Part shown: piece after piece, positions 45,067 to 56,480 of the stretch
Position numbering within the stretch: the first letter of the stretch is position 1
Layout: each line of letters opens with the position of its first letter
Source: Schistocephalus solidus
Lineage: Eukaryota; Platyhelminthes; Cestoda; Diphyllobothriidea; Diphyllobothriidae
DNA: 64,000 nucleotides
Reading direction: 5' to 3'
Assembly: GCA_017591395.1 (NCBI GenBank)
Contig: WEDG01006506.1
Span: forward strand, 1-64,000
Notes under the pieces: generated by a model
The model's input: the letters and a program-made list of their open reading frames with translations, nothing else
Told to the model about the DNA's origin: nothing
Database searches by the model: none
Made by a program: the position numbers and the translations under genes

Positions 45067-45466
45067 CTGTGTGTAAAGTCTCGAGAGCCCTCGGATCCGC
45101 AGAAATTGACCCTGACGTAGAATATCTGACTCCACCTCCTCCGGTTCCTCTTCCTCATCATCCTCCTCATCTGAATCCTCACTATCCAGTCGTCGGCCTA
45201 CCTCAACTGGAGGCAGATCCGAAATGTGGGAATTCATACGTGACCGATTGTCTACTATAAAGGCATCTGCACGAGCGCTGGGTTTCTTCCCTTGTGGCTC
45301 TAGTTCTGCCCCTTCATCCTCGGTGACATTTATGGTGGGATTGGTTGTTGGCGCGGTAATGTCCTGCGGCAGCCGTTTTCTGTAGCGCCTTTGACGTGAA
45401 CGTTTTCGTCCAAAAACAAATATCAGTCATTCGGGGAAGGATGGAGGAGGGAACGCAGATGAGCAC
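45067..45466 (-). CDS. PMCA exon: TM10 end, cytosolic tail and start of calmodulin-binding domain
   Basis: Minus-strand exon with acceptor GGATTTCTAG| and donor ACACAG|GTTAGT. It begins VLICVPSSILPRM (the usual position of the IxTIPxxxLP segment after the last helix), has a basic stretch (GRKRSRQRRYRKR), a linker, a very acidic run (DSEDSDEEDDEEEEPEEVES) and ends RQGQFLRIRGLSRLYTQ, the first part of the PMCA calmodulin-binding, autoinhibitory domain (family pattern LRRGQILWFRGLNRIQTQ). The exon is 400 bp, one more than a multiple of three, although both ends are phase 0; the frame switches at an A5 run (T5 on the coding strand) at 45,412-45,416, where removal of one base makes 133 continuous codons. 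A sequencing or assembly error is the simplest explanation. PMCA pumps Ca2+ out of the cell; calmodulin binding relieves autoinhibition. Confidence 0.85.
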
Positions 45467-48400
45467 CTAGAAATCCAAGAAGCAAAGTAGTCTGCCTTAC
45501 ATATGCGAAGTTACAGACAGTGGAGAAGGTGGATGGCATCTACATGAATAACCGAAGGCAAATGCTATCCAAAGCCTATGGCATAATTTTGATTGGCAAA
45601 ATACCGCGTTTTAAGTCGGAATTGCATTGAATATCGGTTTCAAAACACAGACTTCTCTATTGACTGCGTTCGGAAAAGAGTTTGTCCTTTTTCAAATGCG
45701 TTCGAAAAGGGCATTGAAACATCTACTCATGTCAACGCCTTCCACTGCAAACCTGACATGTTATTGAGCAAGACTGTCTGCACTCTTCGAAGCGTTTTAA
45801 ACGTGCCAGGATTTAAATGGTCAGTCGATGCAAATTATTACTTATTATTTCCACCGATGTTTCATCTCCTATTAAATTATGTATAAATGTGGTTTCATCA
45901 TATTGGGGGTTCTGAACCTACCCTATATAAAAAAATTCCTCCTGAGTCGTACACTATATGTGATATTACAACGTAAATGTCAGACAGTTTGATTTAATTT
46001 ACAGAACAGTGGCTTGTCCACAGTCTCGTATTGGCTTTGCAGTAGAAAAGTAAAGAGAAGATATTAGGAATCGATTCATTTTCAAATGTACGTTGAGTAA
46101 AACTACAAGGAACGTGTGTTCAGTTTTTCCTCTAGAGCTTGGGATATTGAAGGCATCTCAAAGGGCCATTGTAAACTGTTTTGTAGTGTAAGCTGAAGGC
46201 CTTAAAGCTCAAGGAGGTTAAGAGCGAGAAACCTACTATGAAGGATTGGCATGCACATAGCAGATACTTCATCTAGAGTAAGAGCACGATGAAACGCTGG
46301 AGAGGTTTGCAATTCATTCACTTGAAGAAAGGTTTACTGTTATCATTGTCACTGTCTGCGGAATATGGGTTTCAAATAAATGCAGACAGATGGTGTCGGT
46401 AAATTAAGTAAGTTATTCAAATTCGTTTAGAAAACAAGCTAGGAGGTTGTCCGTTTCAGTGAAACCACACATCCAATTTATCATATTTAGTTCTGTTAAG
46501 ATGAGAAGGTTACATGCCAAGTGAAGTAGGCCTGAAGACTAGTAATTAGGAAACGCACGTAAGAATTTACTGATTTCTAATCCAAACTGTACTTTAAACA
46601 GACCCTGGATTCACCCGACTGTGGAAACACCATGGGATCGTTCTACCATTTGGAAAGGTGTGTATGAAGGATACATGCGAGATATGGGCTCTGACTACTC
46701 CATGCGATTATCTCAACCATTTGATGACTTGTCACCATTTCATCACCCAGCACTGACTTTTCATGTACACGTTTTGCATGAAGACTGAAAAAACTGAACA
46801 AGTCATTTTAAAACTTCATAAACGGAAAAAGATTAATGATTTTGAAGCATTTTCTTCCGGTATGCAGTTGAAGGTGGTCTCAAAGTTATCTTCCTTCCTG
46901 GTGGCTCTCCAGCATGCATCATTCAAAAGTACAGCCATCTCCTTACAGCCAAAATTGACTGCACGGTTAGTTCCGAAAAGCCCGTTATAATCTCTGCAAC
47001 CTTTACGCATAGCAAAATTTCAAATACCATTAAGGGACCGTTGCGATGAGGCCGAACTCCAGTTCAGCAGTCTAACTAAAGCTAGTTCAATTCAGCAGAT
47101 AAAGGATGCCTTGCCCTCGCACGTCACCGCAGATCGTGCTATATGTATTCACATGCACTTGCGGATGCAACCACATTGGGCGAACGCAAAGGCAACTGAC
47201 AGCCGGCTCAATTGAGCACTGGCCTAAACGGCTTTTAGATCAGGACGATAAAATCTCTAGTTTTTTTTAGCAGCAAGCACTTCATCAATAGCGGTCACAC
47301 ACTTGACCCAAAAACATTCTTCCGAGTACTTGTTAGGGAAGGAACAAACCTGATCTTGCACTACCCGGGAGCAGCCTACATACTGTGGTAGAAAGTAGCC
47401 CTGTGCAAACGACCAGACCAGGTGTCAACCCTAGATTGCCCTAGTAATCCACTGGCTTTCTATTTACCCACCTTTTTGCGTGTTTACTTTCCACCTTCTT
47501 CTTGCCTATGTTGTTTTTGCAAGTAAAAATTTTCATTTATTATTCTGTGTGCAGTGAGCAAGGATCTTGCCGTTTTGCACCGATTATTTGTGCAAACTTA
47601 ACTTTCTCGATGCTTCCTTTTCGTTATCTCTGTTATTCAGGGACGGGCTGTAGTAAATAGGCTGTAAGGCATATTTTGGTGTCAATAACATTGCTGCATG
47701 CGTCTCTTTTCAAAGGACAAGGAACTTACCTTTTTTTATAAAAGTATTTTATTTGCAGATCCGCTTATTTGATTTTATGCAGTTGACCCAACGAAAACTT
47801 ATTTTTTTCTCCTTACTGACTGTTTAAAATGTAATGTTTGCTTTACAAAACGTCTTTTGCCACAGTTTCTCAATCAAAATGTAGCCTCGAAAATTTACGA
47901 AAGAAAACCATCCTTTGAGTCATTTATGAAAATAAGCGAAATCAAGCACACTCAAAACAGACTTTATAGCATGAAAAAGTATATCACTCTCCTTTCTGAG
48001 CCAAAAGGAATGAACTCACTAACTTGATGGTAAAGGTCCATTTAAGTGAATTAAACTCCGCGTATTCAACTGTTATACGAGATTTTATGGACATGCGTGT
48101 TAGAAACCTGTGGCTACTACTTCCAAAGTTCACCTAGACTACAAAGTAGGGATGATGGATTGTTAATGTTCTTCGAAAAGTGGAGTCGCTCACTTATAAG
48201 ACACCACACAAGGAGCTCGGTTTCATCGGATACTCACTAGTGATCTTATATCTGTCATAAAGTTCCTTTTCGTTCGATCTGGAAAAGTAGAGCTATATGG
48301 CTTTTGCAAAAATATCCAAAAAATGTTCAATAGTTTTCTTGAAAACATCTTTCGAATAAACTTCCTTTGAATCCGTGTAATATTTTCCCTACTCTTTGCA

Positions 48401-49065
48401 GCCAACAAGTTTAAAATCAATTCAGTAAAAAATGAAAGTACTTAATTCTCGTGCGGCCACGACGTTATATTTTGATATATTCTTACTCATTGAGGTGGAA
48501 ATTTCGTTCCGCTTACTTACGTGATCTGTTGCCTAGTTTAATGATCAAAGCGAATTTTGTGCACCAACAGGAAGTTGATAACCAGGGAGAGAACAAAATC
48601 CTTCGGACGAGCATAATAAAAAAAACAGCCCAAAATCTGAAATTATTCCGAAAAAAACGTTTTTTATTAGATTGTCCGCAACGGATTCGTCATATATCAT
48701 CCGCGGACTTTAAAGGTAATTTTTCTCCTGATAGGTGGAACTGGTCACCGATATAAAACACAATCATATGTACTGATTTCATTTTATAAGGTACGCAAGT
48801 CTTACTAAGTAATGAAATCAACTTAAAAGTAAAAATATAAAAAAGAATGAAACGCTAATATTGAATCTCCACATAACGAGTGTAGAAGATTTATGCATCC
48901 TTCGTACTTTGTTTCTCATTTTACAGTTCAGTTGAAGCATCATGTGGTAAAATTACCCGTGCAAGTTCAACTTCTTACTAAATTCTTAGATAAAATGGCT
49001 TTTTACTGAACCCAGTGTGCTTTTAAGGCGGTTGCTAGGAGGCGGATGGATGCAGAAGGAACTTA
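45467..49065. other. Intron sequence of the PMCA gene, featureless part
   Basis: Lies between two PMCA exons in a 9.6-kb intron. No embedded gene recognised; a few short frames only. Confidence 0.6.
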
Positions 49066-49069
49066 GTCG

Positions 49070-50167
49070 CTCGCCAGAATCAGGGCTTTATTTATATGAG
49101 CTTTCGAACTCTTACTGGTTTCCATCTTCAAAGCTAAAAGTGGCAACAAAATAAGCAACAGTTATAGGGAGCAGGGGCCAATCAAACAGCGGTGATACCA
49201 GGCTGGAGGTGACCGCTAAGGGCTCTGTATGAGTGACTGAGTTCTCATCTGAGGCTCAGGCTTCAATAAATTCGCGGTTTGAGTTATTTCTGGCGAGGGG
49301 ACGTACCTTCTGGGCGGTGAAGTTGAACTCGTGATTCTTTTCGTACGTGTGGGCAGCCTTTTGTGCTATTCTGGCACCCCGTCTCACAGCCGATTCATGC
49401 TCGTGTATGCGTGATCCAAGCATACGTCCAGTTTGTCGTGTGTAGTAACGAGAACAGTTTAGGCACGGGATGGTATCCACTACACCCGACTGCTCATTGG
49501 AATTTAATTTTTCCTTGATTCTAATGGCCTTGCTGCGCATGGTAGCTTCGGGCCAGTGTACGATTCCGACACCTAGTTCCGCAGCAATGCGTTCGGTCGC
49601 CACTGATACGTTCTTGATGTATAACAGCGTATACCATGCCATATGGGCTTGTTCTGGTTGGGTCTTCCAGGAGCGATCACGTAGCCGTCAGCTTGCTAAC
49701 GCCTTTGGATAGCCGTTCCGCATACACAGTTACCGAAGATGGCGAGCCTCACTTACTTCTTCTCTTTGGTTGTTATGGTGAGTCTGGATGCGTTTAAACA
49801 GTGTTCCCAAATAGCTTCGTTTGTGAGTCACCGAATGGCTGCTTTGAAGATTGAGAAGCTGTGTGTTGTTCGCCACCTGCGTATAGGCGGTTATTTTTAT
49901 TTCGCTGTTGAAACTTCACCTGACAAGCACCTCAAGGTAGGGCAGCTGCTGCTCTTCTTTTTCCCTCGTACATTGAACATCCGGAAGGATCGAGTTCAGA
50001 TGATCAAGGAAATGTTGCAGCATGTTCCTCTCGAAGAAAAAAAACTTGTCGTTTACGTACCGGCACCAAATATTTGGCAGTTGATGGATGCAGGCAGTCT
50101 TTCGTAAAAGGTGGTCCCAGTCATAATCCGGAAAGAATGGGTGCACTCGAAACTGAAATCCCTCCAA
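49070..50167 (-). mobile_element. Penelope-like element A, copy 2: RT end and GIY-YIG, minus-strand part
   Basis: Minus-strand frames: WCRYVNDKFFFFERNMLQHF and LPYLEVLVR (50,080-49,920; the RT box YVDD has become YVND), then after frame loss VSVATERIAAELGVGI and SNEQSGVVDTIPCLNCSRYY, RQTGRMLGSRIHEHESAVRR (49,500-49,380). This last part is the GIY-YIG domain with the GIY half present (GVVDTI) and the YIG half as YYTRQT. It lies in a PMCA intron. The trailer reaches about 49,080 and includes the hammerhead-like motif also seen in the other copies. Confidence 0.8.
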
Positions 50168-50169
50168 GA

Positions 50170-50665
50170 AACTTAAACTCCCTCAGTCCGTTCAGCCTCC
50201 TTAGTCCTGGTCGACCTCCAAAGTCAGAAGACTCACTCGGAAAAAACCATGGCCTCTTTTGACGTGACGTCATTATTCACATCCTTCCCGCCGAGTTTGG
50301 TACAATCAGTCCTGCGCAGGAAACTTGAGAATTCAAACGACGAACCTAGAGTTCGCTCAAAATTGAACACCTAATAAGGCTATTCTAATTTTGTCCAAAG
50401 ACCTACTTCATCTTTGTCAGAGAAACTTATGGGTAGATCAAGGCCACTCCGATGGGCTCCCCAATCTCCGGTCTGGTGGCCGAATTGGTCCTACAAGAAC
50501 TGGACTGGCGTCACTGGTGTCTGATTGACCCCTAACCCCTGAAACTGTGGCTTGCATTTTGCTGCCGCTCTCATCTCTGAAAATGGACTCCGGCAAGCAT
50601 TTGAAAGCCAGCATGAGTAAAGCCATGATCCCGGCGAGTAAAAAACCTTATTCCTCTTTACTTAT
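50170..50665 (+). mobile_element. Penelope-like element A, oppositely oriented RT core joined to 3' trailer
   Basis: Directly beside the minus-strand fragment, but on the plus strand: MASFDVTSLFTSFPPSLVQS (50,249-50,308) and KATPMGSPISGLVAELVLQE (50,440-50,499), the RT motifs that should lie upstream of YVDD. After QELDW the sequence jumps to the 3' trailer of the same family (50,570-50,660: GGACTCCGGCAAGC..., AGTAAAGCCATGATCCCGGC), so the central part is deleted. The neighbouring pieces form a head-to-head arrangement of one family. Confidence 0.75.
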
Positions 50666-50669
50666 ACAC

Positions 50670-53600
50670 ACACCTGGAATGCCAATTTCTGTCTCTATTC
50701 ATACAAAAGAACTTATTGGCTTTCAACAATCAAACACGACCTTCCTATTTAAATTCTTTTAAGTTTTTGAGAGGATTAAGCGGAAAGTTGACTTTCAGAG
50801 GAAAAATTCACCCTTAAGTACCTGTTGGGCGTAAAGGTTTTTAGTGCTATAAACCGTAGCGTCCCTTCCTGATTAGTTTTTCTGCCATTATAACTTCATA
50901 CTTGCACGAATCCACATAATTAAGGTCTGTCCATTACTGTCACAGTTCAGCGGAATGCGCAAATATCAGGGGAAAAACTACGCAGAAGATATGGATTCGA
51001 ATTTCAGACTAACAGAGTTGCAGAGCACCTCTAAAACGTCATTGGTCAACTACTTTTAGGTAATTGGCTATCGGTTGGTCCAGCAGTTGAATTTATTATC
51101 TCTGATTCTGACGTGTCTGAACCTACTTAACTATATTTCCCATGGCTACTGTGCATTTGCTGTTATCCATTTTGTTACTATACCACAACTTACTTGTATG
51201 AGGCTAACCGGGAAAATCGCAGACACACGTTTGCCGAATTTGACGTCTCCAAAAAACCAAATAAGTTCCAAATAACGCAAAGATTCGACACTCATGCCCG
51301 ACCTCAGCAAGTGTCCACTACCGCGCAATCCGCTAGTTGCAAATCAATTTTTCCGAGTTTTAGTGGCTGGTTCCCTGGCGTCACTAAGAGACGCACGTGG
51401 TCTGTGTCAGACGATTATCTGCTCCTACCTGGTAGGGCACGCGAATAGCAACCATCCGTAATACATGTCGTATTGCGGTAAAATCCAGGGAAGTTAGGGT
51501 TTTGGGATATGTTCAAGATGAGGGTTAACGTTAGGATAAGGTTTAAGATTCGGGTTTCTGTTTAGGTTTGTGTTAGGATTAGGCCACAGGAATATATACC
51601 CAGCCTGGATCATTGCGTAGAGCTGCCTGTAGGGCGGAGTGGGGCGTTCATCTTCATGCCTCCTGCCCTGGTCTATCCAGATAAACCATTCCGACGACCA
51701 AACAATTGAAAGTAGCTTTGCGGTTGGTAGATAACCTCATTATGCTTCTGAAATACGTCCCATCCTCTCAGCTGTGGCTTACGTTTGCTGAATACTTATA
51801 AATTCATTTTGAATTTTTATCTTATCTGGCCAGTTTAATGTAACCCTCTTTAGTAAACAGGAAACAGTAGTTTCAGCGCGCAGGAACTGACTAAGGTGGA
51901 CGGAAGTTACTAGCTGACGGATACAGCCTTATATGATGGAGGTCAAGCTGCCCCAAGTAAAATTGGATAACAAAATGGTTCAAGTCGCCATTGTCAGTCG
52001 AACAGTATGACAGTCAGTTGGTTGATAATGGTCTCAGTTACAAGTAGATAGCTTATCAGGTTTTGCGGGGACTGTTAAAAACCGCAATGATCCTGGGAAA
52101 TCCACACTGTATGCTTTCAAGCACTGGTATGTCACAGCCAAGTCAGATCGCTATGGTGGAAAGATATTTTGGCGTCCAGATTATGGACACTAGAAGCACA
52201 ACAGCTGGTCTGGCTCTCCTTCGTCGTAGTTCAAGTAAGCTGTGTAAATTTATGTATATGAGAGTGACAGAGAAAGCAGGATTCACGCTCATTAGTGACC
52301 TCCAAAGTAATATTTTCGTCACTTCTCATAATGTGTTCGCCCACTTTGCCTAAATGGGAGCCCGTACGCCTGCAGTTGTAGAAGTACGATCTGCTTTATA
52401 GTTCTCCGTCGCTGTTACTGCAAGATGTTGTCATTTGCTGTTTTTCATCCACAATTATGGATATTTGGACGTCCTCATTGTTTTATTTCGAATATTTTCG
52501 TTTTTTCCGATTTACATCCGTATTTTAGTCAGTATTTTATCGACTCCTTAGAACCCTGTGCGAGAGTATGCTTCAAATTCCATAATAAGGCGCATGAGCT
52601 AATTACAGGCATTTGTGAGGTCACCCCTATATGATTTGATTGCATCCGCACGCTGTTTCAGGAAAACCTAAGAAAATCTGCCTCAGTTGTCGCAGTCGAT
52701 TGAACCTATATCCTGGCTCATTCTCAGAGTTATGCTGGGCCACGAAGGCCGCCCAACGACTAAGGAACGCGCACGCCACGCATTCCTCTTCATCGCAATT
52801 AGTGGGCAGTTGATCATTAGTTAAATTCACCAACATTTAGAGGGAGGAAATGTTCAAAATCATGCTTTTCAGTTCCTAACACGATTGAAGGTGACTTAGT
52901 TTCCTGAAGAGGAGACAATCTTTGAGTTGGCCTGATTGGCCGGGCCAGCACACGATAAGCAGTTTACAGTCTTGCCCGCCCTCTTCATCGTTACTCCAAT
53001 GATCACATCACCCAGACTTCAGCGGCGAGCTGTGGGAAATCGCCCTGATCAGCACGCTGGCTAAGGCTGAAAAGCACGCTGACTTGTGTAGGTTTACACA
53101 TTCTGCCCTAGGATGCGATCGCAGAACTAATATTTCAGACAAAAAGGATTATTAAACACATCTGTGCTGTTTTTACAGCTTCGGAAATAAAATTCGGGTG
53201 AGCGAGATCAACATGTGGTTTGAATCTCAGGGATGTTCGCAACTTACAGAGGTTTACCGGCCTGTGCGCTGGTGCGCTTAATGTGTTCGGAAGACTGGGA
53301 TTACTATGAGTTATTTGATTGGTAGTTCTGACGGAGTTTTCGTCATGCAAGGTGGACAACTGGATGTAACAAATTAAATAAGGTTTTGTGAACGCATTCG
53401 AGAAATATGAAACGCATCCCTAGATGGTATTAACTAAAAGACAATATGCATGAAAAAAATTCTTGGAAAAGAAATTAAGTCTATAAGTTAGACCAACGCT
53501 ATCAACATAATTTACTTGAAGAATAGGAGCATGTTTGAGTGACAGCAGCTGTTCAGCATTCCGTCAAAATGAAGATTTGAACTTAAGGAAAATGACACTC

Positions 53601-55085
53601 CTTTAATCAGTTTAAGAAGTTTTCCTCGAGTGAAATGCGTAGTTTACAAGTAAGTAATTTTAAACGTCAAAAGTTAACAAGAACAGGTGAAATTGTTGGG
53701 TTTCGAAAACCGTTTGCAAAGACAGAAGTTTACCGAATATGCTAAATAATGTCCGTTATTTGCAGATAATTCTATTAAAATAACGTTGGACAGTGGATTA
53801 TGTAAGTTATCTCATTATCATGAGGTAGTTCCTTGTTTTTAAACTTGACCTTACAAAATCTGCTGAGCATAACTGTGATCTGAAGATGCTACCACTGGGC
53901 ACAAAAATAAAGGCCTCAACCATGGAAAGCAGCTGGCGCTTCTTGCAGTACCACTTTTTAACAAAATACTAAAATCGAGCAGGTGATCAACATACTACAG
54001 CTCAAATTGTGAGAAAAAATCTCTAGCCACATCATTATAGACCTAGCGCACTACCACTGGAAGAGGTGTATTCGTAAACTGGTATTTCACCTACGTTATT
54101 CCGCTATCTCTCCTTGCGAATGGCCACTTCAGAGCGGACAACTACGGTACGGACAGTGTTCAACTTCTCTGGATAGAGATATATGGACGCAAAGTGACAG
54201 GTGGGGGTAGACCACATGCCCTGAGTAGCGAACCATGTCATGCAGGTAAATCCATACCAACGGAAGTCCCCGAAAAATGGATTAGAATGTAAAGGCAGAG
54301 ACAAAGCTGCGCGTGGCTCATCCTCTGCTGGATTTGGGATCAACGCACTTTGAGCCTGACCAGCTCACCTTATACTGAGAGCTGTTGAGCAAACTTCACA
54401 GTTTTCAAACAGTGGTAGAAAAATTTGCAACATACTATATCGAATACAAATGCAACTGATACTGAGAAAAAGTTTGAACACAGGAGTGGCCACCTTTATC
54501 TTATCCAGGTGTTTTTGAAACCCAAAGCCTTGAATCCCCAGCGCCAGCGTCTATTTTTCAAAAAGGGACCTCTATTATACCGAAACCTAATTACCTGTCT
54601 TTTCTTTCAACAGAAAAGTAGACTACTGGGCAATTGTTTTCGACAGAAACAAGTTTTTATCTGTAGGAATAAAAATCCACACACAAACACATACACAAAT
54701 CTAACTTTTTACTATATATGACGAAAGTTTGTTTATTGGTCGCTTGAAACCTGTGGTAATTGTTCGTAAGACTACGCCAATGAAACAGTTTTTAACCCGA
54801 TTATTATATCGTTTAATTCGTGTTCACTGCAATTGCTTTAAAGCTGAAAATACAAGGAAACCATAAGTATAAGCTAATGCGAGCGTTGTGCCTGAAGTAA
54901 ATAGAGTGAACTGAGAGCTCATAACCTTCTCAATTACGATGGGCAAAGCAATATTCATTCAACTGAGATTATTTTAAAATATATTTTCAGTTTGTCTCAT
55001 ACACAGAGAAGAATGTAGTCGAAGTAGATGCAAGAAAAACGAAGAAATTAAACTAAATTGAAAGGAATTATTAAAAAGATAAGCA
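50670..55085. other. PMCA intron sequence, mostly featureless
   Basis: No gene recognised. Contains the TTAGGG-like stretch at 51,490-51,590. Frames at 52,063-52,353 (+), 52,627-52,836 (-) and 54,104-54,343 (-) are open but show no known motif. Confidence 0.45.
51490..51590. repeat. Degenerate TTAGGG-like stretch
   Basis: Successive GTTAGGG, GAGGGTTAACGTTAGG, GGTTTAAGATTCGGG and GTGTTAGGATTAGG resemble the metazoan telomere repeat TTAGGG with many substitutions. It could be an interstitial telomeric relic or an unrelated simple repeat. Confidence 0.4.
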
Positions 55086-55091
55086 GCATAC

Positions 55092-55199
55092 CTGACCCCA
55101 AATAAGCGTAGTAAATCCAAAGAATAAACACCAGACCCAATGATCCAGTTCGAGGGGCCTAGTATTCAGAGCGACGCCGCCAAATTGAACAATGATCAC
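55092..55199 (-). CDS. PMCA exon: transmembrane helices 9-10
   Basis: A 108-bp minus-strand exon, phase 0 at both ends, between acceptor AATTTCAG| and donor GGTCAG|GTATGC. It encodes 36 residues beginning VIIVQFGGVALNTRPLELDH and ending WVWCLFFGFTTLIWGQ. The pattern I-x-VQFGG...PL-x-x-x-W-x-WC-x-F-x-G...WGQ is diagnostic of plasma-membrane Ca2+-ATPases (P-type IIB) at the end of TM9, the short luminal loop and TM10. It follows the exon at 59,310-59,527 in frame (…FVIQ|VIIVQFGG) and precedes the exon at 45,067-45,466 in frame (WGQ|VLICVP). Confidence 0.92.
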
Positions 55200-55940
55200 C
55201 TGAAATTGTTTATAAGGGAAAATAAAGCAAATTATAATGCAGAATAAGTAAGTGGAAGCAGTTCAACTTGGTTTATGCATACCTTTGCTAACTGAATGTG
55301 TACTTAATGTAAACACCTGAGTAGCTCTCATTAAGTCTCAAATTGTTTTTTAGAATTCATTTTGGAAGGGAATAGTCTATAGGAGACAAGGAATTAAAAA
55401 CAGTACGAATGAATGCACAGAACTTTTGTTATAAAATTGTACGTTTAGGTCTTAAAGTGTTCATACACAAACATCTCAAATTGATCGAAGCGGTAACTAC
55501 CTCGTAATTTTCAAAAGAAAGCCTTTTCAGAAAATAAGGAAGTCCTTCCAATTTTAATCTTTAATTTTCTTCCTTTTAACCACCACCTTCTTTATCATTT
55601 GATTCTCGTAAGTCCTCTTTAGGATTGCCATCAAAATCAACTTATTCTGTGTTAGCGAACAGTTTTAAGGAAAACAAGGTGGCTGATTAATATCTTCAAC
55701 TTTTGAGACCTCTTAGGTCGATGTCAATAGCTACTGAAATTAGTCTTGGAATTCAAATTTGTGGTGACACGTTAGTTAAGTCTCACCATGGCGAGCGCGT
55801 TAAAATTACGGGGGGTGGGTAAACCAAAAGCCAGGTCAGCAACATCCATCATCAAATACTCGGAACGTATCCAGTTTATTGGCCGGAGTAGGCTTAGAAA
55901 TAATCCGAAGACTGAATATTAGGTGAGGAAATTGCAGAGG
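55200..55940. other. PMCA intron sequence without recognisable feature
   Basis: No repeat or gene seen before the SINE pair. Confidence 0.5.
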
Positions 55941-56039
55941 GTTAAGTTTTAGGGCTATACTTCGGCTACGTCATAAGCTAACGACTTCAGATCGTATTTT
56001 TTCGCGAGTTTCTGTATTACTATGGCTTGGGGATATCGA

Positions 56040-56255
56040 TGAGCAATTGTGGAACGAGAGATGTTGCCGAGAGCTGCAAAACCTGCGGTTGGGTATGGCT
56101 GGCTGATGACGGTTAGTAAGCCAAAAATGGCCATTTCAGTCTGCCTTATCTTTATTGGTGATGTTATTCTGCCTACAGTACTAGCGCTGCGCAACTGCTG
56201 GTGGGGCTCGAGGCACAAGGGGACGATTATGTCCCACAAAGCGATCTGTGATCGT
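56040..56255 (+). mobile_element. tRNA-type SINE with hammerhead-like core, copy 4
   Basis: In a PMCA intron. The core at 56,096-56,145 has CTGATGA, stem II GGTT/AGCC with AGTA loop (four pairs including one G-U), AAAA in place of GAAA, a palindromic ATGGCCAT and the stem-I arm TCAGTC. The tail GCTGGTGGGGCTCGAGGCAC (56,200) matches the tail of copy 3. The tRNA head is not well preserved. Confidence 0.65.
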
Positions 56256-56259
56256 CCTT

Positions 56260-56480
56260 ATACCATGGCGACCTACAGGCCAACTAACCTGAGATACAAT
56301 GGTAAGGATGTCAGACTTCTAACCAACACGTCGTGGGTTCGGTTTTCAGGGCCCGCAAAAACCTGGGGTTGGGTATGATTTGCTGATGGCAACTTATAAG
56401 TTCGAAATGGCTATCCCAGTCTCGCTTGGCTGTTTCAGCAGAGCTATTCGGCTTGTATATTTTTATATTTCGCTTTCCGC
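56260..56480 (+). mobile_element. tRNA-type SINE with hammerhead-like core, copy 5 (tandem to copy 4)
   Basis: Head ACAATGGTAAGGATGTCAGAC and B-box-like GTGGGTTCGGTTTTC (56,298-56,346). The core at 56,386-56,432 has CTGATGG, stem II AACT/AGTT with TATA loop, intact GAAA and CCAGTC. Compared with the other copies, two stem II base pairs are replaced by complementary ones. It lies within 150 bp of copy 4 in the same orientation. Confidence 0.65.

Noticed and set aside
52627..52836. Minus-strand frame with several cysteines (CDEEECVACAF)
   Set aside because: Cys spacing does not match any zinc-binding pattern I can name, and there are no flanking splice sites.
54104..54343. GC-richer minus-strand frame in the PMCA intron, considered as an alternative PMCA exon
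   Set aside because: The exons at 55,092 and 45,466 already join in frame as in other PMCAs, and this segment has no PMCA-like motif.
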